NCBI RefSeq assembly: GCF_003609975.1
Contig: NZ_AP018400.1
Span: 159,501-223,500 of the forward strand
Length of the DNA: 64,000 nt
Source of the DNA: Streptococcus ruminantium
GTDB taxonomy: Bacteria; Bacillota; Bacilli; Lactobacillales; Streptococcaceae
Reading direction: 5' to 3'
The position numbers and the translations under genes were made by a program. The notes beneath the pieces were generated by a model. The model ran no database searches, was not told the DNA's origin, and saw nothing but the letters and a program-made list of their open reading frames with translations. This document shows, piece by piece, positions 17,821 to 27,206 of this stretch (position 1 is the first letter of the stretch; each line of letters starts with the position of its first letter).

Positions 17821-20022
17821 ATGGGAATTATCTTTCATCAAGAGACAAGGGAATTCCATCTTTACAATGATTTTATCAGCTATGTATTAACGGTATTGCC
17901 AAACGGTCATATTGGGAATCTGTACTACGGAAAACGAGTGACAGAGACAGTTTCCTATCAGTATGTCCGCGAGGATGAATATCGGGCGCTAACATCATTT
18001 CTAGTTGATGATGGCTCGTCCTTCTCACTCCAGTATGCCAATCCAGAATTTGCTTGCTATGGGACGACAGATTATTTTTCGCCGGCCTTTGAATTAGTGC
18101 AAAAAGATGGTAGTGCCTTGTCACATTTTGTCTATCAAGGGCATAACATCTATTCAGGCCGATCGGTTTTGCAGGGCCTTCCTTATCTTTATTTAGACGA
18201 GGATAGTCAGGCAGAGAGTTTAGACATTTATTTGGTGGACAAGAAATCTCAAACTCGTCTAGTCCTGTCCTATACGATTTTTAGAGATTATCCAGCGGTT
18301 ACACGTTCAGCTCGTTTTGAGCAGCTAGGAGAGGAATCTATTCGTTTAAATCGTGCTCTGAGCCTGACTCTTTGTCTACCAGATATGGACTATGACTGGA
18401 TTCATCTAGATGGAGCTTGGGGGAGGGAACGACACGTACAAGTATCTCCCCTGCATCAGGGCTGCCAATCTATTTATAGTCTGAAAGGGGCAAGCAGTGC
18501 TGAGCACAATCCCTTTATGGCCCTAAAACGCCCAACTGCTGACGAACATCAAGGAGAGGTGCTTGGTTTTGCTCTGGTTTACAGCGGAAATTTCTTAGCC
18601 CAAGTTGATGTCAGTTCCTTCCGAAAGGTTCGTGTCAGTATGGGGATTCATCCAGAGAGATTTTCTTGGAAACTAGAGCAGGGAGAGGTTTTTCAGACTC
18701 CTGAAGTCGTCATGGTTTACAGTGACCAAGGTTTGAATGGTATGAGTCAAACCTATCATGGTCTCTTCCAAAAGCACTTGGTAAGAGGTTACTGGCGTGA
18801 TCAGGAACGACCTGTCCTACTGAATAATTGGGAAGCCATGAATTTTGATTTTGATGAAGAAAAGATTATTTCTTTGGCCAAGGCAGCTTCAGATTTGGGT
18901 GTTGAATTATTCGTCATGGATGATGGATGGTTTGGGAAACGCAACCATGATCGAGCGGGTTTAGGGGATTGGATAGTCAATCGGGAAAAGCTGCCGAGTG
19001 GCTTAACGGGAATCATTGAGCAGATACATGCTATGGGGATGCAGTTTGGGCTGTGGATTGAACCTGAAATGGTAAATAAGGATAGTAATCTATATCAGGA
19101 GCATCCAGATTGGATTCTTCATCATCCTTGCCATAGTCCGTCACATGGTCGCCATCAGTATACCTTGGATTTATCAAGAGAAGAAGTTTATCAAAATATC
19201 TACAGTCAACTCCATCGCCTCTTATCAGAGCATGAGATTGATTATATCAAATGGGATATGAATCGTTATATGACAGAAGTTTATAGTTGTACACGAGAAG
19301 CAGACCGTCAAGGCGAGATATTCCATCGTTATATCCTCAATTTGTATCGTTTGTACGATAATTTGCTTGAAGCCTTTCCAAAAGTTCTCTTTGAGTCTTG
19401 TTCCAGCGGTGGAGCAAGATTTGATCCAGGAATGCTTTATTATGCACCACAAACTTGGACCAGTGATGATACGGATGCTATGGAACGCTTGAAAATTCAA
19501 TATGGCACTAGTATGGTTTATCCCTTGAATAGCATGGGATGTCATGTTTCGGCCTGTCCCAACCAGCAACTAGGACGCTCTACTCCTTTAGCTACTCGTG
19601 CGAATGTTGCCTTTTTTGGCAGTTTTGGTTACGAACTTGATTTGTTTGAATGCAATCAAGAGGAACTAGAAGCTATACGAGAGCAAATCACCTTTTATAA
19701 AACCTATAGAGAAGTTTTCCAACAAGGGCTTTTCACACGACTTAAAAGTCCATTTGAAGGAGAGGTAACAGCGTGGCAGGTTCAATCCTCAGACGAGAAA
19801 CAAGTGATCGTCGGCTACTATCGTCGTTTAACGACAGCAAACCTTGCCTATGACCGGCTTCGCTTGTGTGATCTAGATGCGGAAGCTCGTTACCAAGTAG
19901 ATGGGGTTACCTACACCGGCAGCCAACTGATGTATACCGGATTGTCTATTCAACACGGAGACCATGTTGGAGAAAATAAGGATTTTACTTCTTGGATTAA
20001 GGTTCTTGAGAAACAATCTTAG
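17821..20022 (+). CDS. aga: Alpha-galactosidase, GH36
   Basis: 733 residues, full length for the bacterial GH36 tetrameric enzymes. N-terminal beta-sandwich, central TIM barrel, C-terminal beta domain. LFVMDDGWFG, the nucleophile D479 in YIKWDMNR, the CSSGGARFD segment, and the acid/base D549 in TSDDTDAMERL are all present. No signal peptide, so it cleaves imported raffinose or melibiose in the cytoplasm. Unlike the pneumococcal raf locus, no sucrose phosphorylase (gtfA) gene follows. Confidence 0.95.
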   Translation: MGIIFHQETREFHLYNDFISYVLTVLPNGHIGNLYYGKRVTETVSYQYVREDEYRALTSFLVDDGSSFSLQYANPEFACYGTTDYFSPAFELVQKDGSALSHFVYQGHNIYSGRSVLQGLPYLYLDEDSQAESLDIYLVDKKSQTRLVLSYTIFRDYPAVTRSARFEQLGEESIRLNRALSLTLCLPDMDYDWIHLDGAWGRERHVQVSPLHQGCQSIYSLKGASSAEHNPFMALKRPTADEHQGEVLGFALVYSGNFLAQVDVSSFRKVRVSMGIHPERFSWKLEQGEVFQTPEVVMVYSDQGLNGMSQTYHGLFQKHLVRGYWRDQERPVLLNNWEAMNFDFDEEKIISLAKAASDLGVELFVMDDGWFGKRNHDRAGLGDWIVNREKLPSGLTGIIEQIHAMGMQFGLWIEPEMVNKDSNLYQEHPDWILHHPCHSPSHGRHQYTLDLSREEVYQNIYSQLHRLLSEHEIDYIKWDMNRYMTEVYSCTREADRQGEIFHRYILNLYRLYDNLLEAFPKVLFESCSSGGARFDPGMLYYAPQTWTSDDTDAMERLKIQYGTSMVYPLNSMGCHVSACPNQQLGRSTPLATRANVAFFGSFGYELDLFECNQEELEAIREQITFYKTYREVFQQGLFTRLKSPFEGEVTAWQVQSSDEKQVIVGYYRRLTTANLAYDRLRLCDLDAEARYQVDGVTYTGSQLMYTGLSIQHGDHVGENKDFTSWIKVLEKQS

Positions 20023-20034
20023 TCTCCCTATCCG

Positions 20035-20064
20035 CAGACTCAGCATCCCTGCTGGGTCTGTTTT
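20035..20064 (+). terminator. Terminator after aga
   Basis: CAGAC-CAGC stem with GCTG-GTCTG, then TTTTC; 12 bp after the stop. Confidence 0.7.
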
Positions 20065-20197
20065 CTAGAAGACGATTTGATGTATAGACACCTATTTTTC
20101 CCTAGCCGATATGAGTGGAATCATGGTATGAGTTGAAAAACAGTTATCATTATGAGAGAATGAGAAGATAGTTCTCCAGTGCATGTATGAAATAACC

Positions 20198-20213
20198 ATA
20201 CTCAATGAAAATC
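20198..20213. repeat. Solo end of a BOX-type repeat
   Basis: ATACTCAATGAAAATC is the reverse complement of the typical terminal motif of streptococcal BOX elements. No matching second end was seen nearby. Confidence 0.4.
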
Positions 20214-20259
20214 AAAAACAGATGAGTAAGTGTGTACTGGTTCTAGAAGGGAGTTATTG

Positions 20260-21279
20260 ATGAAAGAAAATACCAAAGGTGTCGGACTTTGCTTCTTACT
20301 GGCTTTGTTGGGGCAATGGTTAGGTGGACTATTGCCGTTAGTGGGTGGTTCTGTCTTAGCTCTCCTAATCGGCCTGTTCTTAAACCCCTATATACCTAGA
20401 GAAAGTACCTTTCAGTCAGGCTTGACTTTTACTTCCAAGAAGCTCCTACAATATGCAGTAGTTTTCTTAGGATTTGGACTAAATTTGTCAGTAGTCTTTG
20501 CAGTCGGACAACAATCGCTTCCGATTATTCTTTCTACTATCAGTCTAGCCTTGTGTTTGGCTTTTCTGATGTGGAAATACTTACCAATCTCAGCGCATTT
20601 AGCAACGCTGATTGGTGTAGGGACTTCTATTTGTGGAGGCTCAGCTATTGCGGCGACCGCACCGATTATCAAGGCAGATGATGAGGAAGTAGCTCAGGCC
20701 ATTTCCGTTATCTTCTTGTTTAACATCCTAGCTGCCTTGCTTTTTCCCAGCTTGGCAACCTGGCTCGGTTTCTCGACAGATTCAGGTCAGGCCTTTGGGA
20801 TGTTCGCTGGAACAGCGGTCAATGATACGTCCTCGGTGACAGCAGCAGCTTCTACTTGGGATGGGCTGCATGGACTGGGGAGTCAGACTCTGGATACTGC
20901 GGTGATGGTCAAGTTGACACGCACCTTAGCGATTATTCCTATTACGACAGGCTTGGCCATCTGGCAAACCCGTGGCAAGACGGTAAACGCAGACAGGAAG
21001 TCGCTCTTGGCAAACTTTCCGACTTTTATCCTATATTTTATTTTAGCTAGTTTGGTGACAACAGTGGCAAGTGCATGCGGTGTCAGTTCTGAGGTATTTG
21101 CCCCTCTCAAACACCTATCCAAGTTTTTCATCTGTATGGCTATGGCAGCAATCGGCTTGCGAACCAATCTCATCAACCTACTGAAAAAAGGTCGCTCAGC
21201 TCTCCTAGTTGGTCTAGCCTGCTGGATTGGAATTACGGTACTAACCTTGGGATTACAAGCAGCATTGGGAATATGGTAA
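20260..21279 (+). CDS. YeiH-family putative sulfate exporter
   Basis: 339 residues, about 10 membrane helices, UPF0324/YeiH family. Typical stretches are LQYAVVFLGFGLNLS, GVGTSICGGSAIAATAPIIKADDEE and GTAVNDTSSVTAA. Substrate uncertain; the family name rests on homology to sulfonate-linked transporters. ATG at 20260 follows AGAAGGGAG; an in-frame start at 20230 lacks one. Monocistronic, ending in its own terminator. Confidence 0.85.
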   Translation: MKENTKGVGLCFLLALLGQWLGGLLPLVGGSVLALLIGLFLNPYIPRESTFQSGLTFTSKKLLQYAVVFLGFGLNLSVVFAVGQQSLPIILSTISLALCLAFLMWKYLPISAHLATLIGVGTSICGGSAIAATAPIIKADDEEVAQAISVIFLFNILAALLFPSLATWLGFSTDSGQAFGMFAGTAVNDTSSVTAAASTWDGLHGLGSQTLDTAVMVKLTRTLAIIPITTGLAIWQTRGKTVNADRKSLLANFPTFILYFILASLVTTVASACGVSSEVFAPLKHLSKFFICMAMAAIGLRTNLINLLKKGRSALLVGLACWIGITVLTLGLQAALGIW

Positions 21280-21298
21280 TAGTCTACGAAAATTGAAT

Positions 21299-21336
21299 AG
21301 AAAAAGCCAAACACCTTGTACGATGTTTGGCTTTAG
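21299..21336. terminator. Terminator after yeiH-like gene
   Basis: AAAGCCAAACA pairs with TGTTTGGCTTT, 10-nt loop. T/A-rich arms allow function in both directions. Confidence 0.75.
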
Positions 21337-21426
21337 TCTGAGATAGTTAGTATGAAAATCACTAAAGCATTAAATAACATATTTTCCCATTTTGACTAAC
21401 TTATAAATAATTGGGAAATGGCTTTG

Positions 21427-21816
21427 TTATTTAAAGTAAAGGCGTTTACTGATTTTTTCTACTCCTTTATTATAACCCCATTTATAAAAATCTTTTAATT
21501 TTCTTTCAATGCCTTTATTATTAGATCTTCTATGATAAAACCCATCTTCTTGCCCTTTATCGTAGACTTCTCTAGCTTTTTGACCTTCTGCATATTGTTC
21601 TCTATAGTAAAGAAATACGGAATCACTTGCGTTCATACCTTTTTTAGAAAAGCCATCTTCAAATCCTCTCCTTGAGATGTCATCGTCTTTAGTTAGATTT
21701 ACTCTCTTAATAACATCATTTACATCGAGACCATAAGAATAAGCATGAGCTGTTGAATCAGATGTGATAGTAATAGCTGCAAGCAATAAACCCGTTAATA
21801 GAACTTTTTTTAACAT
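21427..21816 (-). CDS. Small secreted protein of unknown function
   Basis: 129 residues. Sec signal peptide (MLKKVLLTGLLLAAITI, likely cut after AHA near residue 26). The mature part is basic and has four loose repeats around aromatic-x-x-G: RRGFEDGF, REQYAEGQ, DKGQEDGF and YKWGYNKG. No cysteine, no anchor. AAAGGAG precedes the ATG. It stands alone between a transporter and an ABC system. Function not recognised; an exported small effector or surface-binding peptide are only guesses. Confidence 0.75.
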   Translation of the reverse strand: MLKKVLLTGLLLAAITITSDSTAHAYSYGLDVNDVIKRVNLTKDDDISRRGFEDGFSKKGMNASDSVFLYYREQYAEGQKAREVYDKGQEDGFYHRRSNNKGIERKLKDFYKWGYNKGVEKISKRLYFK

Positions 21817-21843
21817 TGAGTGCGACTCCTTTATTTATTTTTT

Positions 21844-21870
21844 TGAAAGAGAGGGGATCCCTTCTCTCTT
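21844..21870 (-). promoter_or_regulatory. Hairpin in the 5' leader of the small secreted protein
   Basis: GAAAGAGAGGGGATC and its near-perfect complement form a stem with almost no loop around GGATCC. It sits about 28 bp before the start codon. Without a T tract in either direction it is not a terminator; an mRNA stabiliser or operator is possible. Confidence 0.5.
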
Positions 21871-22147
21871 CCTGACATGCTTATTGTACCAAACTTCCAA
21901 TGATCGGAACTGTTTATTATCTGCAGGTAATCTGTTTTTTTTCTGTTTTTTTGTAAGCGCATTCTTTTGAGTGTAGTGACAAGTTAAGATGGAATTGTCT
22001 GAACAAGGTTTTAGGCACTATAAGAAGCCATTAAGCGATTTGTGTACAATACATAGAATGTCTTAAAGTGCAAATCCGAGTCTTCTGAGAGGTTTTAGAT
22101 TTAGCCTAAGTGATTTGTTATGTCGAGAAAATTTTAGTCAATAAGCC
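21871..22147. other. Intergenic stretch without a gene
   Basis: Between the small secreted protein and the ABC permease end. It contains a likely minus-strand TACAAT for the secreted protein (about 21894) but no open frame with a ribosome site. Confidence 0.5.
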
Positions 22148-22180
22148 GAAACAGCCTCTCGAATGAGAAGGCTGTGTTTT
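22148..22180 (-). terminator. Terminator of the ABC exporter operon
   Basis: ACAGCC-CTC stem with GAG-GGCTGT just after the permease stop; works with short T tracts on either strand. Confidence 0.6.
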
Positions 22181-22184
22181 ACTA

Positions 22185-23807
22185 TTATGCTTTCAGTCGG
22201 AAGGTTTTTGGTGCTTTCTTTAGCAGTAGCCAGTATCCAATGGCTACATAGGCAAGCATCCCCAGAGAAACCAATAAAATGTAGGTCTGGCTGCTGATTC
22301 TTAGCCGGGTATTGAGATAGGCGATCCAGTAGAGAGCACCACTGAGGAAACGATAGACAGGGTTGACCACTTCCATGTCCTTGGTAAAGGGTTGGAGGAT
22401 GTAATAAATAAACAAATCATGGAAGGAAAAGAGTGCGGTCAGGCTGGTGAGAAGAAGCGCTGTCAACAGGTAGCTTGAGAGAGGAAGACTGGCGCGAGTC
22501 AAGATAAGCAGACTCAGCAATAAACTTCCAGAAAAACAAGCATTCCATTTTGCAGTCTGAGCAAAACGATAGTTAAAACCAGCGATAATGGTCTTTGGCT
22601 CACGATAAAATGGATAATGAAGCATAGAAATATCGCAGTTAACAAAGACCATTTGGGCAACAGCCTTCCCCATAGAGGCAACGTACATAATCATAAAAGC
22701 AAATGGAAGAGCCGCAATATAGTCAGTATTTGCTATCTTAAAATCAGCCTTGAAAAACCAGATAATAGCTTCCAAACTAAGTAGAATAGCTAGAAGCAAA
22801 ACCAGACGAAACCGCAATTTTTTGAATAGGATGGAGTGGTAGCGGTCAAATAGCAGAGCATTTAAGTAAGTCATGCCAGACAGATGGGATAGATCTTTTC
22901 CTTTGTCTAAGCTCAGCTTATCTTGCATTTGCAGTCCTTGACGAGTATAATCATTGCCCTTTGTTAATTCCGCAATTTTCTTGTCCATCTGCAATGATTC
23001 GTCCATACAATGTTGAAGATAATCTAGATCATTGGTCTGCTTCTTCAAATAACGATAGCCAGCCCAGATTAAAAAAGGTTGACATGCTAGAGCTAGCAAA
23101 AGGAATTTGCTAGAGAGTTGATTTTTAAAGAAGAACAGAAGTCCAAGGATAAGGAAAGCACTAATCATAATCCCCCATGACTGCCAAGAATTTTGACGGA
23201 CCAGTATGCGACGATTAAATAATAAGCGATTAGTAGCGTGTCCAGCAAAATGCCCAGCGGGAATCGTTAATAGTCCCACAGGGAAATAAATCCATTCCCC
23301 TGTAGAAAAGCAGTATACCAAAAGAGCAGGAAGATAGTAAAGGCTTGTCAGGATAGGCTCTACAAAGAGCTGACTTTGGAGAAAACTAGAGTGAGATAGA
23401 TCGAAATTCTGCATAAATTCCCGGTCGGCTTTGGCGATAAAAGGCTCAAAACCCTTGCTAAAGCGATAGCCGTAGCCGACAAAAATCATCCAGGAAGTAA
23501 AGCCCAAAAGCCAGACAGTTTCTTGATGGTGGAGTGGAGCAGAATGTTTTTGTAATAGGTTGACCACAAAGGTGGCAATGCCAAAATAAATAGCCAACCA
23601 AATTCCTTTTACAAAGAGCCGACTAGGAATGGTCAGAAAGTGGAGAACAAAGAAAAGACCAGACTTGAGATCGTAAGCTTTAAAAATTGTTGCTGGAATC
23701 TTCTTGCCCAGTAACGGGAGTTTTCTTAAGTAATAGAAAAATCCATTTATAGACCGATAAAGATTGTACTTTTCTTTATACCAAAAATAACGCAGTATAG
23801 TTTTCAT
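22185..23807 (-). CDS. ABC transporter permease, large membrane protein
   Basis: 540 residues with about 10-12 hydrophobic segments in two blocks and a charged central loop (MDESLQMDKKIAELTKGNDY). It resembles Gram-positive ABC-2/EcsB-like exporter permeases, but I do not recognise a specific family. It starts 9 bp after the ATPase stop, which fixes it as the membrane partner. Substrate unknown; antimicrobial peptide or lipid export is typical for such pairs. Confidence 0.7.
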   Translation of the reverse strand: MKTILRYFWYKEKYNLYRSINGFFYYLRKLPLLGKKIPATIFKAYDLKSGLFFVLHFLTIPSRLFVKGIWLAIYFGIATFVVNLLQKHSAPLHHQETVWLLGFTSWMIFVGYGYRFSKGFEPFIAKADREFMQNFDLSHSSFLQSQLFVEPILTSLYYLPALLVYCFSTGEWIYFPVGLLTIPAGHFAGHATNRLLFNRRILVRQNSWQSWGIMISAFLILGLLFFFKNQLSSKFLLLALACQPFLIWAGYRYLKKQTNDLDYLQHCMDESLQMDKKIAELTKGNDYTRQGLQMQDKLSLDKGKDLSHLSGMTYLNALLFDRYHSILFKKLRFRLVLLLAILLSLEAIIWFFKADFKIANTDYIAALPFAFMIMYVASMGKAVAQMVFVNCDISMLHYPFYREPKTIIAGFNYRFAQTAKWNACFSGSLLLSLLILTRASLPLSSYLLTALLLTSLTALFSFHDLFIYYILQPFTKDMEVVNPVYRFLSGALYWIAYLNTRLRISSQTYILLVSLGMLAYVAIGYWLLLKKAPKTFRLKA

Positions 23808-23816
23808 ATCAACCTC

Positions 23817-24515
23817 CTATTCAGCTGTCAGAAGGTCCACGATTTCCTCTTCAAAATCAGGATCGTGCAATTTATCACTCGAAACAGCCTGCAATTCTCT
23901 ATGATGAAGAAGAACAATCTCGTCGCAGAGGTCTTGGGCTAATTGTAGAATATGGGTGGAGAAAATGATAACAGAATCCTTTTTTGCCTCGCGGATTAAC
24001 TGCTTAAACTCATGTGCAGCTACCGGATCAAAGGAAGTCAATGGCTCATCTAACAAGAGAACGGTAGGCTGGACAATCAAGGATAGGAGCAACTGAACCT
24101 TATTTTGCATTCCATGGGAAAAATCTTTTAGCAAGCGGTGTTGGTCATTTTCTTCAATACCAACCAAGCTCAGCCATTCCTCGGGGCTAAGATGCGATTT
24201 AAGCTGGTTTTTGTGAATATCCATGTAAAAACGAATAAACTCAAAAGCTGTCATAAAAGCAGGCAACTGAGGATGGGTTTGTGTAAAACCGATGTCTGTA
24301 TTCTCATAGTCATGAGTCTGCCCGTCTTCAAAAAAGTAAATACTGCCGCTGTCCAAGGTCAAATTACGGGCGATACAGTTAAAAAGCGTTGTTTTACCAG
24401 CTCCATTCCTTCCCAACAAGCCATAAATTTTCCCTTTTTCAAACTGAAAAGAAGCACCTTCTAGAATAATCTTATGATCAAATTTTTTTGAAACAGATGA
24501 TAAATGTAGCTGCAT
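23817..24515 (-). CDS. ABC transporter ATP-binding protein
   Basis: 232 residues. Walker A GRNGAGKTT at 35-43, Walker B VLLLDEP, H-loop FSTHIL. The signature reads FSHGMQNK rather than LSGGQ, as in EcsA/BcrA-like exporters. AAGGAGG precedes the start. First gene of a two-gene export operon. Confidence 0.9.
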   Translation of the reverse strand: MQLHLSSVSKKFDHKIILEGASFQFEKGKIYGLLGRNGAGKTTLFNCIARNLTLDSGSIYFFEDGQTHDYENTDIGFTQTHPQLPAFMTAFEFIRFYMDIHKNQLKSHLSPEEWLSLVGIEENDQHRLLKDFSHGMQNKVQLLLSLIVQPTVLLLDEPLTSFDPVAAHEFKQLIREAKKDSVIIFSTHILQLAQDLCDEIVLLHHRELQAVSSDKLHDPDFEEEIVDLLTAE

Positions 24516-24570
24516 GGGGATCCTCCTTGTTACATTGTTATAAATCTATCATACAACAAAAAACAAAAAA

Positions 24571-24601
24571 ATTCAAGCAAAGTTTGCTTGAATATCTAGT
24601 A
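24571..24601 (-). terminator. Terminator of the flavoprotein gene
   Basis: On the minus strand ATTCAAGCAAA pairs with TTTGCTTGAAT, followed by TTTTTTT. It separates the flavoprotein from the ABC operon downstream. Confidence 0.85.
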
Positions 24602-24688
24602 ATAGGCACGAAAATAGCCAGCCGAATGAGGACACATAATTATGGGATGGAAACTTGAATAACCAAACCTAAAAGTAGCTTATCCAAG

Positions 24689-25966
<1,278 letters not shown>

Positions 25967-26007
25967 TTAGTGATATAAACTAGAGGAATACAAGTACCGA
26001 GGATATT

Positions 26008-26505
26008 ATGGGAATCGAAAAGACAGTCAGCGAGTTAGCTGAGATTTTGGGAGTGAGCCGTCAGGCTATGAACAACCGAGTAAAATCACTTCCGGAAGAG
26101 TTTGTAGAAAAAAATGACAAGGGGGTGACCGTTGTCAATCGTGCTGGCTTGATTAAGTTGGAGGAAATCTACAAAACAACCATTTTTGAAGATGAGCCGA
26201 TTAGTGATGAAGTCAAGCACCGTGAACTAATGGAGATTTTAGTTGACGAGAAGAATGCTGAAATCATTCGCCTCTACAGCCAATTAAAAGCCAAGGATAA
26301 ACAGCTTGCAGAAAAAGATGAACAGTTGCGCGTGAAAGATGTGCAAATTGCAGAAAAAGACAAGCAACTAGATCAGCAACAACAACTGACGCTTAAAGCC
26401 ATGGCAGATAAGGAAGTTCTCAAGCTGGAGCTAGATGAAGTCAAGGCACAAGCAGAGGAAGGGCAGCAAGCTAAGAGTTTTTTTGCTCGTTTGTTTGGAA
26501 AATAA
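26008..26505 (+). CDS. rocS: RocS-like regulator of chromosome segregation (DUF536)
   Basis: 165 residues: N-terminal helix-turn-helix (about 1-45; VSELAEILGVSRQAMNNRVKSLPEEF), central coiled coil with repeated AEKD/KDKQL heptads (about 80-150), and a C-terminal amphipathic KSFFARLFGK. This is the layout described for pneumococcal RocS, which links chromosome origin regions to the membrane and acts in segregation. Plasmid DUF536 proteins share the architecture, so the name depends on homology. Single gene with its own promoter and terminator. Confidence 0.78.
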   Translation: MGIEKTVSELAEILGVSRQAMNNRVKSLPEEFVEKNDKGVTVVNRAGLIKLEEIYKTTIFEDEPISDEVKHRELMEILVDEKNAEIIRLYSQLKAKDKQLAEKDEQLRVKDVQIAEKDKQLDQQQQLTLKAMADKEVLKLELDEVKAQAEEGQQAKSFFARLFGK

Positions 26506-26518
26506 AATCAATTCGTTA

Positions 26519-26568
26519 CAAAAAAAGTTGAAGTTGGATGATAATCTATCCAGCTTCAACTTTTTTGT
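26519..26568. terminator. Bidirectional terminator between rocS and the GNAT gene
   Basis: AAAAAAGTTGAAG-GGAT pairs with ATCC-CTTCAACTTTTTT. The GNAT stop codon lies inside the stem. Confidence 0.85.
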
Positions 26569-27119
26569 TGCCTTTTTTCAATCTGTAAAGTCCACTCTTC
26601 CCTCAATATACCATATTTGACAGAATCCCAGTAATGTCCTTGCCAGTAGCGAACTTTTCGGATTTGAGCCTCCTTCACCATCCCAATTTTTTCAGCAGCT
26701 CGCATCATACGGTGGTTCCCAGACCAAGTGGTGAGGCCAATATGCTCCAAGTTGATAGTCGTTTTGAAAATCTGTCCCACCCACATATCAAGAGCTTTTG
26801 TACCGTAGCCACCATTCCAATATTGCTCATCGTAGATGACGATACCGATTTCTAGCCAACGGGTCTTTTCATCCTCCCAATGCTGGGTAACAATCCCTAT
26901 TGGTTGCTGGTCAATGAAGATTCCCCAAACGTTGTGTGCTAAGTGGAAGTCATACATCCTACTCATCCGAAAAGCCTCAAAGTCAGGATACATCTGGTAA
27001 TCTTCAAAATAGGGGCCATCCCATTTTTTCCATTCAGGTTGGGACTGGCTATAACCGATTTGCCAAATCTGATACAACTGAGCCTCTATCAGCGGAGCAA
27101 TTGTCACTTCTTGGGTCAT
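26556..27119 (-). CDS. GNAT-family N-acetyltransferase
   Basis: 187 residues, RimJ/RimL-type GNAT. The acetyl-CoA motif appears as NGGYGTKALDMWV, followed by GLTTWSGNHRMMRAAEKIGM. Start at 27119 (MTQEVTIAP) follows AGGAGG; an upstream in-frame ATG at 27158 lacks a site. The last codons and TGA run into the shared terminator. Substrate unknown. Confidence 0.85.
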   Translation of the reverse strand: MTQEVTIAPLIEAQLYQIWQIGYSQSQPEWKKWDGPYFEDYQMYPDFEAFRMSRMYDFHLAHNVWGIFIDQQPIGIVTQHWEDEKTRWLEIGIVIYDEQYWNGGYGTKALDMWVGQIFKTTINLEHIGLTTWSGNHRMMRAAEKIGMVKEAQIRKVRYWQGHYWDSVKYGILREEWTLQIEKRQQKS

Positions 27120-27206
27120 AATTTTTCCTCCTATGCCAATACCGTACCATTGTAACATAGATAAAGAAGGCTTGCAATTCCTACCAAAATATGGGACACT
27201 AGAATC

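Noticed and set aside
21844..21870. Hairpin as rho-independent terminator
   Set aside because: No T tract follows on either strand in the needed direction.
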